DNA of 47,385 bases from Pseudomonadota bacterium (GTDB lineage: Bacteria > Desulfobacterota > Syntrophobacteria > Syntrophobacterales > Syntrophobacteraceae). Within the stretch, counting starts at the first letter, position 1. The number at the start of each line of letters is the position of its first letter. Of the stretch, positions 1-7,066 are shown piece by piece. The stretch spans positions 1-47,385 of the forward strand of contig JAEZHY010000233.1 of assembly GCA_023416335.1 (NCBI GenBank). Reading direction: 5' to 3'. Under the pieces are notes generated by a model. It saw only the letters and a list, made by a program, of their open reading frames with translations, searched no databases and was not told the DNA's origin. Both the position numbers and the translations under genes were made by a program.

Positions 1-624
1 CTGCCGCCTTCACGGAAAGTCAACTTTCGATGTGCTCGTAGATGCAATGCAATCTTTTTTCAAAGAACAGAGGCCTGACCTCTCTTGGATTTATCAGGCT
101 TAAAACTGAGACCCTGTGATCAGTTACACCTAAACAGCTGAACAGGCAGATCCAAGGCGCAGACGCGCCTGATTCTGGACACGGTGTTTCGCGAACGCGC
201 CCCCTGAAAAGATTTCTGTGTCCAGGAAGATTTTCTCTCAAAGCTGCACAGGAATGTGGGCCAGTCTGCAAAAGCCCGTTTCACAACTCGGTACAGGTTG
301 AATGAACAGGGTCTGACCAAGCCAAGTTTTCGATGTTATAAATGAAAGTCGGATGCCGGTAGCGATAAGTGTCCGGAATCATGAACTCAATGCCCCCATT
401 TGGGTCCTATTTTTGTTTGCCTGATGTGGCTGCCGGATCAGCCCCTCCTAAAGCTTTCCACGTGATCACTAGCCATGGAATACGCCATGGACAAATCTCC
501 CGCCTTGCCCAAAAACAAGAGCGAGACGGTACGTTTCTAATACTATTCGGCCTCTCGGGATGCGGTTCCCAAGGCGGAGGGGGCTGTTGTCCAAATAGAG
601 ATGAGCCTCGTTCCCCGGCATTTT

Positions 625-767
625 GCACCGGAGCCCCCAATCCCGTCATCCCGGGGTTCTTGAGCCGGGATCCAGGGTTTGAGGTCTTGAATTCGCGATT
701 AATCCGCCCTGAAAGCCTGGTTTCCGGTGTGAACTTGTCCTGATCGAAGAGAAGGGTCGGAATGACG
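625..767 (-). repeat. Dispersed intergenic repeat D, inverted copy
   Basis: Read on the minus strand this stretch begins with 'cgtcattccgacccttctct', runs through a 'ggcggattaat' core and ends with 'gggatgacgggattggggg'. It matches 30742-30885 almost base for base by eye, with scattered substitutions and small indels, and the shorter 1145-1250 copy more loosely. The ends 'cgtcattcc' and 'gggatgacg' form an imperfect inverted repeat, as expected of a hairpin-forming non-autonomous element. No coding capacity is apparent. Confidence 0.7.
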
Positions 768-892
768 ATACCGGGCTCTACGAGTCATTCGAGGCTGCCC
801 GCGATGACTTGGGCAACAGCCCCCGGCTCATATGCGTCAACTTAATTAAGCCAACCGCTGGTTCCCAAGCTCCCTGCTTGAGAACCCCCCGT

Positions 893-1086
893 TTGGGAAG
901 CTCCGGCTTCCTCTCACGAAAGCCGCACCTATCATTCAGCCTTCACTCTTCCGACAGAATTGCGAAATGATTTCGGTGGCCTGGATTTGTTTGGCACTTG
1001 GTTGAGGAGTCGATCTGCGGGAAAATGACGGGGTGGACGGGGCCGTTCCGGGCAATTCATCGCTCCCGGGGCCGGGGTTCCCAAGG
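893..1086 (+). repeat. Composite dispersed repeat E, copy 1
   Basis: This block is colinear with 30509-30701. Shared landmarks in the same order include 'ttgggaagctcc', 'ttccgacagaattgc', 'atgatttcggtg', 'tggttgaggag', 'acggggtggacggggccgtt' (copy 2 has a substitution) and 'ggccggggttcccaagg'. In both places a D-type repeat follows within about 60 bases, so the repeated unit is really about 370 bp. Its function is unknown. The lack of a conserved frame argues against a gene remnant. Confidence 0.75.
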
Positions 1087-1144
1087 AGAAGGGGCTGTCG
1101 CCCAAATCCCCGCGGTAGCTTAGATTGCGTACCGGATACGATTT

Positions 1145-1250
1145 CGTCATTCCGGTGGAAACCGGAATCCAGGCCCTTGGAGAGGATTAATAGTCAATTC
1201 AAGCTCTTAAAAACTCTGGATCCCGGCTTAAAAGCACTGCCGGGATGACG
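1145..1250 (+). repeat. Dispersed intergenic repeat D, short forward copy
   Basis: It starts 'cgtcattccgg', contains the paired 'accggaatccagg' and 'ctggatcccggct' segments and ends 'gccgggatgacggg'. Relative to the copies at 625-767 and 30742-30885 it is shorter in the middle. It directly follows composite block E, as at 30.7 kb. Confidence 0.65.
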
Positions 1251-1728
1251 GGTTGGGGGACTTGGTCGCAAAATGCCCGCTAAAGAAGTTTCATCTCCAT
1301 TTGGACAACAGTCCCAGAACCTTGGGAACCAGCGGAGGGGGGGAACGTCAACATATCGAAACATCCCACTCTTAAGTTGACGGCCATGCCCCCCGGCTTG
1401 AGAACCTGTCCCGACATGCCGGGGATTTGAGGCAATGCACTCCATTTCCCGCCTGTGCTTCTCCTGCGTTTGCCTCTTGCGTTTCGTGCCGGGATGGAAA
1501 TCCGGGACGACCCTGCCGGCTAATACCCAACCTATGTCCAACCAGGCTATTTGAAATCGCACCATCTCCAAATCCACACCCTATAAGAACTTGCGGACAG
1601 GCGTTTTTTCGGAGCCCCACCTTTATATGAATTTGCTAATGGTTATCTTCCAACAAGAAAGCTCGGATTGACCCTTTCAGAATGTCTGATCCGGTGATCC
1701 GGAAGTTTTCAATTCAGATTCCGGGGAG

Positions 1729-2097
1729 ATGGATATGGTGACGAGATCTGAAGACAACCAATATGGAATGAGCGGTTCGCCGTTCGGTGGAGGTGGAACG
1801 GGCCAGGGTCCTCTTGATGAACAATCTATGAGAGGTTTTGAGCAATACTCCCAGACTTTTAGCAAATACCTCTCCGACAAGGATGAACATAAGAAATTTT
1901 CAGAAGAAGAAAAACTGAAAAGAGATCGCGCCAAGAAAGCAAACAGGATCTATAAGCAGATTTGTGACGACGTCGGTCTCAAAGCGTGCTTTTTCAGCAA
2001 CTTCGGGGACTGGAGCGAGTATGTGGACGGAAGGATCAGCGAGACTGAATTCCACTCCCTTGCGACCACGAAGGCTCATCAGATGAAAGAAGACTGA
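1729..2097 (+). CDS. Hypothetical protein, small, charged
   Basis: This is a 122-residue protein I do not recognise. The N-terminal third is Gly/Ser-rich and probably flexible. The middle (about residues 40-75) is rich in Lys/Glu/Asp and likely helical. The C-terminal third holds two Cys and aromatic residues around 'ACFFSNFGDW'. It has no signal peptide, membrane span or known motif. A 'ccgggga' stretch lies immediately before the ATG, and the in-frame ATG at 1735 is an equally good start. A hairpin terminator follows at 2184-2228. The composition looks coding and the gene sits alone between repeat DNA and the cupin gene, but confidence in its being a gene is only moderate. Confidence 0.55.
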   Translation: MDMVTRSEDNQYGMSGSPFGGGGTGQGPLDEQSMRGFEQYSQTFSKYLSDKDEHKKFSEEEKLKRDRAKKANRIYKQICDDVGLKACFFSNFGDWSEYVDGRISETEFHSLATTKAHQMKED

Positions 2098-2183
2098 GGC
2101 GGTTGTGAAAACAGTGCGGGGATGTCCGCTTAACATATAAAAGAAGGGCGAGGGAGTTGTTTCGCCGTATTGCCTACTGGTGA

Positions 2184-2228
2184 AAAAGCCGCGTTTTGCT
2201 AGAATGCAGAATGCGGCTTTTCTCTTTT
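2184..2228 (+). terminator. Intrinsic terminator after the small hypothetical gene
   Basis: A perfect 9-bp stem, AAAAGCCGC (2184-2192) with GCGGCTTTT (2213-2221), encloses a 20-base loop and is followed by the pyrimidine-rich run 'ctctttt'. It lies between the stop at 2097 and the cupin start at 2249, so it most likely ends the upstream transcript. The long loop lowers certainty a little. Confidence 0.6.
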
Positions 2229-2248
2229 AGGACCGAAGGGAATCAAAG

Positions 2249-2755
2249 ATGCAAGACAGCGCAGAATATTGGATAGAGAAGCTGGGACTTGCCGACCACC
2301 CCGAAGGCGGCTATTTCGCGCCGGCTTACCGTTCGTATGAGCGACTGCGGGCTGAGATGCTCCCGTGCAGGTTCGAGGGCGACCGTGCCGTTGTTTCCTC
2401 GATCTATTACCTGCTCAAAAGAGGGCAGTTCTCCGCAATCCACAGACTGAAAAATTTCGAGATCTGGAGTTTTTATGCGGGGGCTCCGCTTTCCCTGTAC
2501 GTTTTCGGGCCCGACGGCAGGCTGAGCGAACGGAGGCTGGGACGGGATGTCGAAAAAGGCGAGGTTTTTCAAGCCACTATCGAACCGGGACTCTGGTTCG
2601 GGGCGGCTCCCATGGGGGAGGGCGAATTCACTCTGGCCGGCTGCACGGTAGCCCCCGGCTTCGAATATTCAGACCTGGAATTTGCCTGCAGGAAAGACCT
2701 GACGGAAGCTTATCCCGAACACCGGGACTTGATCGAGAGGCTGACAAGAAGCTGA
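2249..2755 (+). CDS. Cupin superfamily protein, DUF985 type
   Basis: This 168-residue protein matches the DUF985/cupin_5 family in length and pattern. It opens with 'LGLADHPEGGYFAPAYRS', the usual family start in which the enzyme-like pocket begins (HPEGG-F-x-x-Y). Next come a 'SSIYYLL' strand, 'FSAIHRLKNFEIWSFYAGAP' with the conserved His and Trp, and 'WFGAAPMGEGEFTLAGCTVAPGFEY'. The protein is cytosolic, with no signal peptide. The family's substrate is unknown; some members are annotated as sugar epimerase-like cupins. The start is supported by 'gaaggga' upstream of the ATG. It is a lone gene, convergent with the restriction endonuclease (gap 43 bp). Confidence 0.9.
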   Translation: MQDSAEYWIEKLGLADHPEGGYFAPAYRSYERLRAEMLPCRFEGDRAVVSSIYYLLKRGQFSAIHRLKNFEIWSFYAGAPLSLYVFGPDGRLSERRLGRDVEKGEVFQATIEPGLWFGAAPMGEGEFTLAGCTVAPGFEYSDLEFACRKDLTEAYPEHRDLIERLTRS

Positions 2756-2798
2756 TCCGGTTCGCCAAGAGGCGGTCTGGCTGTCCAAACCCAGCGCA

Positions 2799-3926
2799 TT
2801 ACCGACCGTCTTTTCTTGAAACCAATTTCCGTATTGTGGTGTGTCGAATCAAGCCGTCCAATGTGGCTGTTGTGAATACCTTCCCGTTCAGTCGGAGCAA
2901 CAGTTGCCGCATATCCTCGCGCCGTTGGCGAAAACCTCGGCCGTCAATGCAAGCTATAACTTCATAATACGGCCGACCGGCAGCAATATGATCGTTGCGC
3001 TGAGTTTCCAATTCCTTGATGCGGGCGATCTTGTCTCTGGCCGTACCGTCGTCGCTGGTGATCTTGGCCTCAATTACGCCAATGGGGCTTATTTCATCAG
3101 GAATGCAGAAGTCAGGTGCCTGACCAAAGCCAGGAATTCTTTCCGCTCTTCCGGTTTTTCGGTAAGAAACTCCTGCTTTTCGCAAACGCTCTTCAACCGC
3201 GTTTTCCATTACTTCCCCCACCAATTCGGAAACGGCATCCCGGTGGCCTGCAAATGGACGTCCCAAGTATCGTTCATAAAGCAAAACGGCGTAAGGAACG
3301 CTTTCTCCGGCCGCGTATTTCAGGGATTCCATTCCATTCTGAGTATCAAACTTTGCAAGGCGGTGGACAAAACCTTCCTGATGTTCCGGTGCTCCTCTAG
3401 CGATGTAATTGACAGCCACACTGGTCAGATGATCGATTCTTTCAAGAGTCTTGGGTTTTATCGAAATTGCACCTTCTGACATGCGGGCGTTCCGAATTCG
3501 ATTCTGATAGCGGAGCAGGGCCATCTTAATGTACTCGGGATTTTCACGGCAATGCCTGTCGATAGTCCTGGCCGCTCCCTGGGTTATGTCGCTATTCAAC
3601 TCGGATCGCGCAAGTTCCGCCCATTCTGGTGCCGTCATTCCAAGGATTGATCTGATTACACCGAAAACGCGACTGTTCTCTTCCAGTGCCTTGTTGACGG
3701 TTATTTCCGAGAAATCCTCAAATCCTTTGCTCGCACGTTTTAGAATCTCGTATGCATTCCGGAAGTCCGAGTAGTTGGGAAAAGCTTTTCCCTTGGGCAT
3801 GAGTAGAAATTCGGATACCAGATCGGAAAATATGGCATCCACCATATCTTCCAGGTGTTCATGAAGTTTTTGTGGAGAAAGCTCAAAAGGCTTTTTCGTC
3901 GTCAACTGCTCTTCTCCCCGACACAT
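2799..3926 (-). CDS. Restriction endonuclease, PD-(D/E)XK type (partner of the adjacent methyltransferase)
   Basis: The 375-residue protein probably cleaves DNA lacking the modification made by the methyltransferase encoded just upstream. The C-terminal third contains 'APDFCIPDE' followed about ten residues on by 'IGVIEAKI', the Asp...Glu-x-Lys spacing of a PD-(D/E)XK nuclease core near residues 265-285. The N-terminal 220 residues are mostly helical and could hold DNA recognition. Its start overlaps the methyltransferase end by 44 bp, implying coupled translation. An alternative TTG start at 3905 lies about 8 bases after 'ggggag' and would shorten the product by 7 residues. The recognition sequence cannot be read from the protein. 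The pairing supports a type II system; the exact family is not recognised. Confidence 0.8.
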   Translation of the reverse strand: MCRGEEQLTTKKPFELSPQKLHEHLEDMVDAIFSDLVSEFLLMPKGKAFPNYSDFRNAYEILKRASKGFEDFSEITVNKALEENSRVFGVIRSILGMTAPEWAELARSELNSDITQGAARTIDRHCRENPEYIKMALLRYQNRIRNARMSEGAISIKPKTLERIDHLTSVAVNYIARGAPEHQEGFVHRLAKFDTQNGMESLKYAAGESVPYAVLLYERYLGRPFAGHRDAVSELVGEVMENAVEERLRKAGVSYRKTGRAERIPGFGQAPDFCIPDEISPIGVIEAKITSDDGTARDKIARIKELETQRNDHIAAGRPYYEVIACIDGRGFRQRREDMRQLLLRLNGKVFTTATLDGLIRHTTIRKLVSRKDGR

Positions 3927-6108
3927 CTACCAATGTCCGGACAAGTCTCTCAGCATCAATCTCATCCCTCAAGGTCGCGATGAAGGTTCCGGCCAGCATC
4001 ATGCGTTCCCTGATTGTAGCCCCTGATTGCCATTTATCTTTCAAACGGTTCACGGTTCTTCTGGCTATGTGCCCGGCGAGCAGGCATCGAACGTCTCCTT
4101 CGGTAATCCGAAGACCGGCTTTTCGAAGAGCGGAAAGATCACTCTTCAACACATCTGGAATTGAATCCGATTTGCCGCAGGCTCCTTCTTTCCGACATAC
4201 GAAAATGGAATCCAGGACGGACGACTTGGTTCGAGCTATATGAAGCGAAGCACCCATCTCAGCCGGCGCAGGCAGAGTTGCCGTGCAATCGAGCCCTGAA
4301 TCCAGAATTGCCACGATGATTGGAATATAGGCGTTAGGGTCGTTATGATGGAAAGTGAAGACAAAAGGTGCATGCTGCTTCAACGCCGCAGCGTAATGAC
4401 GGAAGATTCTCGACAGACCTGCCGTGAAATGCTCCAAACCGCGCCCCATCACAGCATTCCCAGTTAATTCGTGAGGGGTCTTGGTGGATGTGGCCTCAAA
4501 ACTGTCGAACTCACCCCCGAGCGCCAATCGAAGCCAAACGTAACAAAAATCCATTAATTCAGCATACTGGACATTGTCAAAGTAAGGCGGATCGGTAAAC
4601 ACCCCGTCGAGTGAGTCTGGCTCGAGAGGTACGCTTTCGGCAGATCGGGAGTTGATCCATGCCTCACGGGAATCGGCGTGTGGAAATCGGTTCACCTGCT
4701 CCGCCTTGATACTCTCTCCCATGATAGGGATAAATTCTTTCCGATGCCCTCTCAGCCGTGTTTCGAATGGTTGTCTACAGTATTCCTTCGCTTTGCGATA
4801 TTTCTGGACAAAGTGACGGAAAGCTCCTGCTCCCACCTTGGGAATTCCCAGCAGACTATTTTCACATTGGACCAGTCCAACCGGAAAACCATGAACGCTG
4901 AAGATATCCTGACATTTCAGGGCGTAAGTGTCATAACGCGCGAGCATGTTTTGATATCTAAGGAAATCGGAGAAGACTGTAAGTAGTGCGTGCCGAGATT
5001 GGGGATGCTCAACTGCGGAGATTCGTTTCAGTAGTGAGCCAAGTCCGAGAAGTTGACGATCGTTGAACATTTCCCGAAAAAGCTTATATCCCCAGCGGTG
5101 AAGGCGTTTAGTTTCATCTCCCGGTGGAATAGGAGTTGATGGGATCAGAAATCCGGATTGCCTTTCTTCAAGGGCATGTTTCGCTTTAAGATATCTGGCA
5201 AGATCGTCTGCATCCGGAGTTTTGAAGAAGCGCCCCTCATGGTCAGCCTTGCAGTCTGAGCAGTAGTATTCAATGGCCCAAATGCGGTGCCTGGGAGGTG
5301 CGGAAGGGTTCTTCTCCGGATAGGAAAAAACTGCCGAGCAAGCCGAGCATGTCATTCTGTTCCTCTTGGCGGGACCTTCGACGAAGACGGTATCGCCACA
5401 GGCGCTGCACGATTCAGGACTGTTTCTCGTCGGCAATTTTTCGTATTCGTTTAGTTCTCCGCATTTACGACAGGCCACCACATGTCTCGGATGCCGTTCT
5501 GCTTCAGCAAGCAAGTAACCCGGAAAAAGGTCATTCTCCGTTCCACACTCCGGACACTTTTGCGTTTTTACCCAAATGAAATACTTAACATCCGCTGGTC
5601 TACCGCAGATCTTGCACGAGGTGGAGTAAAAAGCACCAATATCCAACTCCGTCGCGCGTATAATCTCTTCGGCATGCTCTTCAAAGGCGGTCAGGTCGAG
5701 AGGTGCCAACGACTGGCGGACTATCCAAAACGACATAGGGTTGATGTCTGCGCCAACTATACTGAATCCCAGACGGTTTGCTTCAATTACCGGAGTCCCT
5801 CCGCCCATGAAGGGGTCTGCTATTACTCCGGCAAACTGGTGGGCTCTCCAGTAGTCTTGCTGGAGTGAATTCTCACCATTGAATTCGGCCAAAAGGAGAT
5901 TTCGGAATACTGTCCCGGGACGCCTCGCAAACCATTTATGTATCCCGATGATGGGGCGATAGTTCTGTTGGATCTGTTTTTCTCTTTGCGCCAAAGCGGC
6001 GGTAAACTCAATATCAAAGCGAGACTCGAGAGGACCGTGCTTTCCCGGTTCAGGCTTGATTTGGGACCCGTTCTCTCGCTTTGCACAAAGGATAACAGCT
6101 TGTCTCAT
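3883..6108 (-). CDS. N6-adenine DNA methyltransferase with inserted zinc-ribbon-like motifs (COG1743-like)
   Basis: Residues are numbered from the ATG at 6108. The SAM-binding motif I ('ADPFMGGGTPVIEA', about residue 70) is followed by 'GADINP'. The catalytic motif IV ('TDPPYFDNVQYAELMDF') lies near residue 500, a separation typical of the alpha-type order. Between them are several Cys pairs: CKICG/CPECG, CRKCG/CSACG, CSACS and CSDC. These look like tandem zinc ribbons and probably form part of target recognition. DPPY-type catalysis and the COG1743-like pattern suggest adenine-N6 methylation. The start at 6108 is chosen because AGAGG lies 4 bases upstream; an in-frame ATG at 6174 has no such site. 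The gene overlaps the endonuclease gene by 44 bp, forming one operon. Confidence 0.88.
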   Translation of the reverse strand: MRQAVILCAKRENGSQIKPEPGKHGPLESRFDIEFTAALAQREKQIQQNYRPIIGIHKWFARRPGTVFRNLLLAEFNGENSLQQDYWRAHQFAGVIADPFMGGGTPVIEANRLGFSIVGADINPMSFWIVRQSLAPLDLTAFEEHAEEIIRATELDIGAFYSTSCKICGRPADVKYFIWVKTQKCPECGTENDLFPGYLLAEAERHPRHVVACRKCGELNEYEKLPTRNSPESCSACGDTVFVEGPAKRNRMTCSACSAVFSYPEKNPSAPPRHRIWAIEYYCSDCKADHEGRFFKTPDADDLARYLKAKHALEERQSGFLIPSTPIPPGDETKRLHRWGYKLFREMFNDRQLLGLGSLLKRISAVEHPQSRHALLTVFSDFLRYQNMLARYDTYALKCQDIFSVHGFPVGLVQCENSLLGIPKVGAGAFRHFVQKYRKAKEYCRQPFETRLRGHRKEFIPIMGESIKAEQVNRFPHADSREAWINSRSAESVPLEPDSLDGVFTDPPYFDNVQYAELMDFCYVWLRLALGGEFDSFEATSTKTPHELTGNAVMGRGLEHFTAGLSRIFRHYAAALKQHAPFVFTFHHNDPNAYIPIIVAILDSGLDCTATLPAPAEMGASLHIARTKSSVLDSIFVCRKEGACGKSDSIPDVLKSDLSALRKAGLRITEGDVRCLLAGHIARRTVNRLKDKWQSGATIRERMMLAGTFIATLRDEIDAERLVRTLVDVSGRRAVDDEKAF

Positions 6109-6525
6109 TTTGCCTCTAGACGGAAATTCAATTCCCTTCCGCGGAATTGCTCGAAAGCAATGATGGAGAAACATTCAATGCTAAAATAGCATAGATTTGA
6201 GATGAAAGTGAGCGAAAGGGAATTTTTTCGGCACGGTCGTCTTAGGCCGATGACTCGCTTTGCAGGATGCGAGCAGGCATCGAATCTTGCGAAGCGGTTC
6301 CTGAGACCCGAAATTTGTTGCAAAGCTGTCGGGTTCACAAATCGGGATTCAGGGATTATCTTTGGGGATTATATGGCAAATCGGTACTGTGATCGCGCAT
6401 TTAGTTTTCGAGGAGCGAAACGAAGCTGAATGTCAAATCCGGGAGGCGAGGTCGATGTCTCGTCAGGCGGAATCCCTGCCTGCCGGAAAGATAACGGTTC
6501 GGAAAAAGTCGGACCAACAAAATCA
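6109..6525. other. Intergenic region upstream of the methyltransferase and the Mg2+ leader
   Basis: This stretch lies between the divergently arranged methyltransferase gene and the riboswitch promoter. It contains a fragment of the 'ggcacggt' hairpin family near 6231 and short open frames without ribosome binding sites or recognisable content. The promoter of the restriction-modification operon should lie within the first 100-200 bases, but I cannot place it confidently. Confidence 0.5.
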
Positions 6526-6555
6526 TTGACAAGCTCTTGAACCTGTGCGAATAAG
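6526..6555 (+). promoter_or_regulatory. Candidate sigma-70 promoter of the M-box leader
   Basis: A consensus -35 hexamer TTGACA (6526-6531) is followed after 18 bases by AATAAG (6550-6555), which matches four of the six -10 positions. Initiation a few bases later would put the 5' end of the RNA just before the first helix of the riboswitch at 6568. The position relative to the aptamer is the main support; the -10 is weak. Confidence 0.45.
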
Positions 6556-6561
6556 CCGCAC

Positions 6562-6725
6562 ATAATTCCTCGTTAGTATGAGGCGTTTGCACAAACACAA
6601 GCTGCTGCCCAGAAATGTCGAGAGACGCCAATGGGTAGACTAGGTACTGTCGGCATAAGGCTTTACCCGAAGCAGCTGGTCCTGAAGGGACCTACGTTGT
6701 GCACTGCTGAAAATCAACGAGTGGG
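6562..6725 (+). promoter_or_regulatory. M-box (ykoK leader) magnesium riboswitch
   Basis: The conserved M-box core is present: 'gctgctgcccagaaatg' (6601-6617), 'gagacgccaatgggt' (6622-6636), 'cataagg' (6654-6660) and 'agcagctgg' (6671-6679). The helices pair as expected: P1 CTCGTT (6569-6574) with AACGAG (6716-6721); TGCACAA (6588-6594) with TTGTGCA (6697-6703); AGCTGCT (6600-6606) with AGCAGCT (6671-6677); GGGTA (6633-6637) with TACCC (6664-6668); and the small hairpin GGTCC/GGACC (6678-6692). This class binds Mg2+ and, when loaded, lets a downstream terminator form. The leader precedes a metal-transporter operon, which fits. Assignment is by sequence and covarying helices read by eye. Confidence 0.93.
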
Positions 6726-6751
6726 GAAATTCGGGATTTTGACGCTACTCG

Positions 6752-6777
6752 CCCCCGGGTTTCCCGGGGGTTTTTTT
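6752..6777 (+). terminator. Intrinsic terminator, expression platform of the M-box riboswitch
   Basis: A perfect 8-bp stem, CCCCCGGG (6752-6759) with CCCGGGGG (6763-6770), has a 3-base loop and is followed by seven T. It lies 30 bases after the aptamer and 289 bases before the transporter start. CGAGT in the 3' strand of P1 (6718-6722) is complementary to ACTCG (6747-6751) directly abutting the terminator, and CGGG (6732-6735) can pair with CCCG inside its 5' arm. An antiterminator that competes with P1 is therefore plausible: Mg2+ bound gives P1 and termination; Mg2+ low gives read-through. The switching model is inferred. Confidence 0.9.
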
Positions 6778-7066
6778 ATGGACCTTTATACGGAGGCTTT
6801 TGCCAATTGGACAGTCACAGTTGTCCGTGTCTGACTGATCAAGAACCAGCGGATTAGCCCACCAAAGCTTCTTCCCATACTGCTTTGTTGCTCTTTCCCG
6901 CTGGAATTTAGTGAGTGAAGACGGCAGCGAAGCAGGCGAATCTCATAAAAAATACCTGCCCCGCAACCTTTCCGTAAACCTCTTGATGAGACTTGCGCCG
7001 GAGTTCGTCCCGGCCAGGGTGTCACAGCGGCAGAAGACCGTCTTGGCTTAGGAAGAGGAATCCCGG

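Larger units (their letters stand above)
1..1728. other. Gene-free, repeat-rich intergenic region
   Basis: No reading frame here has protein-like composition, a ribosome binding site and a recognisable family together. The stretch is built from imperfect dispersed repeats that recur elsewhere in the window: an inverted copy of the 'gtcattcc...gggatgac' unit near 625-767, a forward copy at 1145-1250, and a composite block at 893-1086. Fragments around a 'ttcccaagg' / 'ccttgggaac' core are also scattered through it. The first 350 bases show nothing I recognise. The many short frames here read through repeat DNA and are not annotated as genes. Confidence 0.7.

Noticed and set aside
369..743. Possible 124-residue protein in the left repeat island
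   Set aside because: The frame runs through repeat D and neighbouring repeat fragments, has no ribosome binding site and low-complexity Gly/Cys/Pro composition.
6109..6174. Longer N-terminus of the methyltransferase starting at 6174
   Set aside because: No ribosome binding site precedes that ATG, whereas the ATG at 6108 has AGAGG at good spacing and keeps all family motifs.
6562..6777. 6S RNA or another terminated small RNA
   Set aside because: The nested long-range helices and terminator first suggested 6S RNA, but the conserved M-box sequence blocks match position by position and the downstream genes are Mg2+-related.
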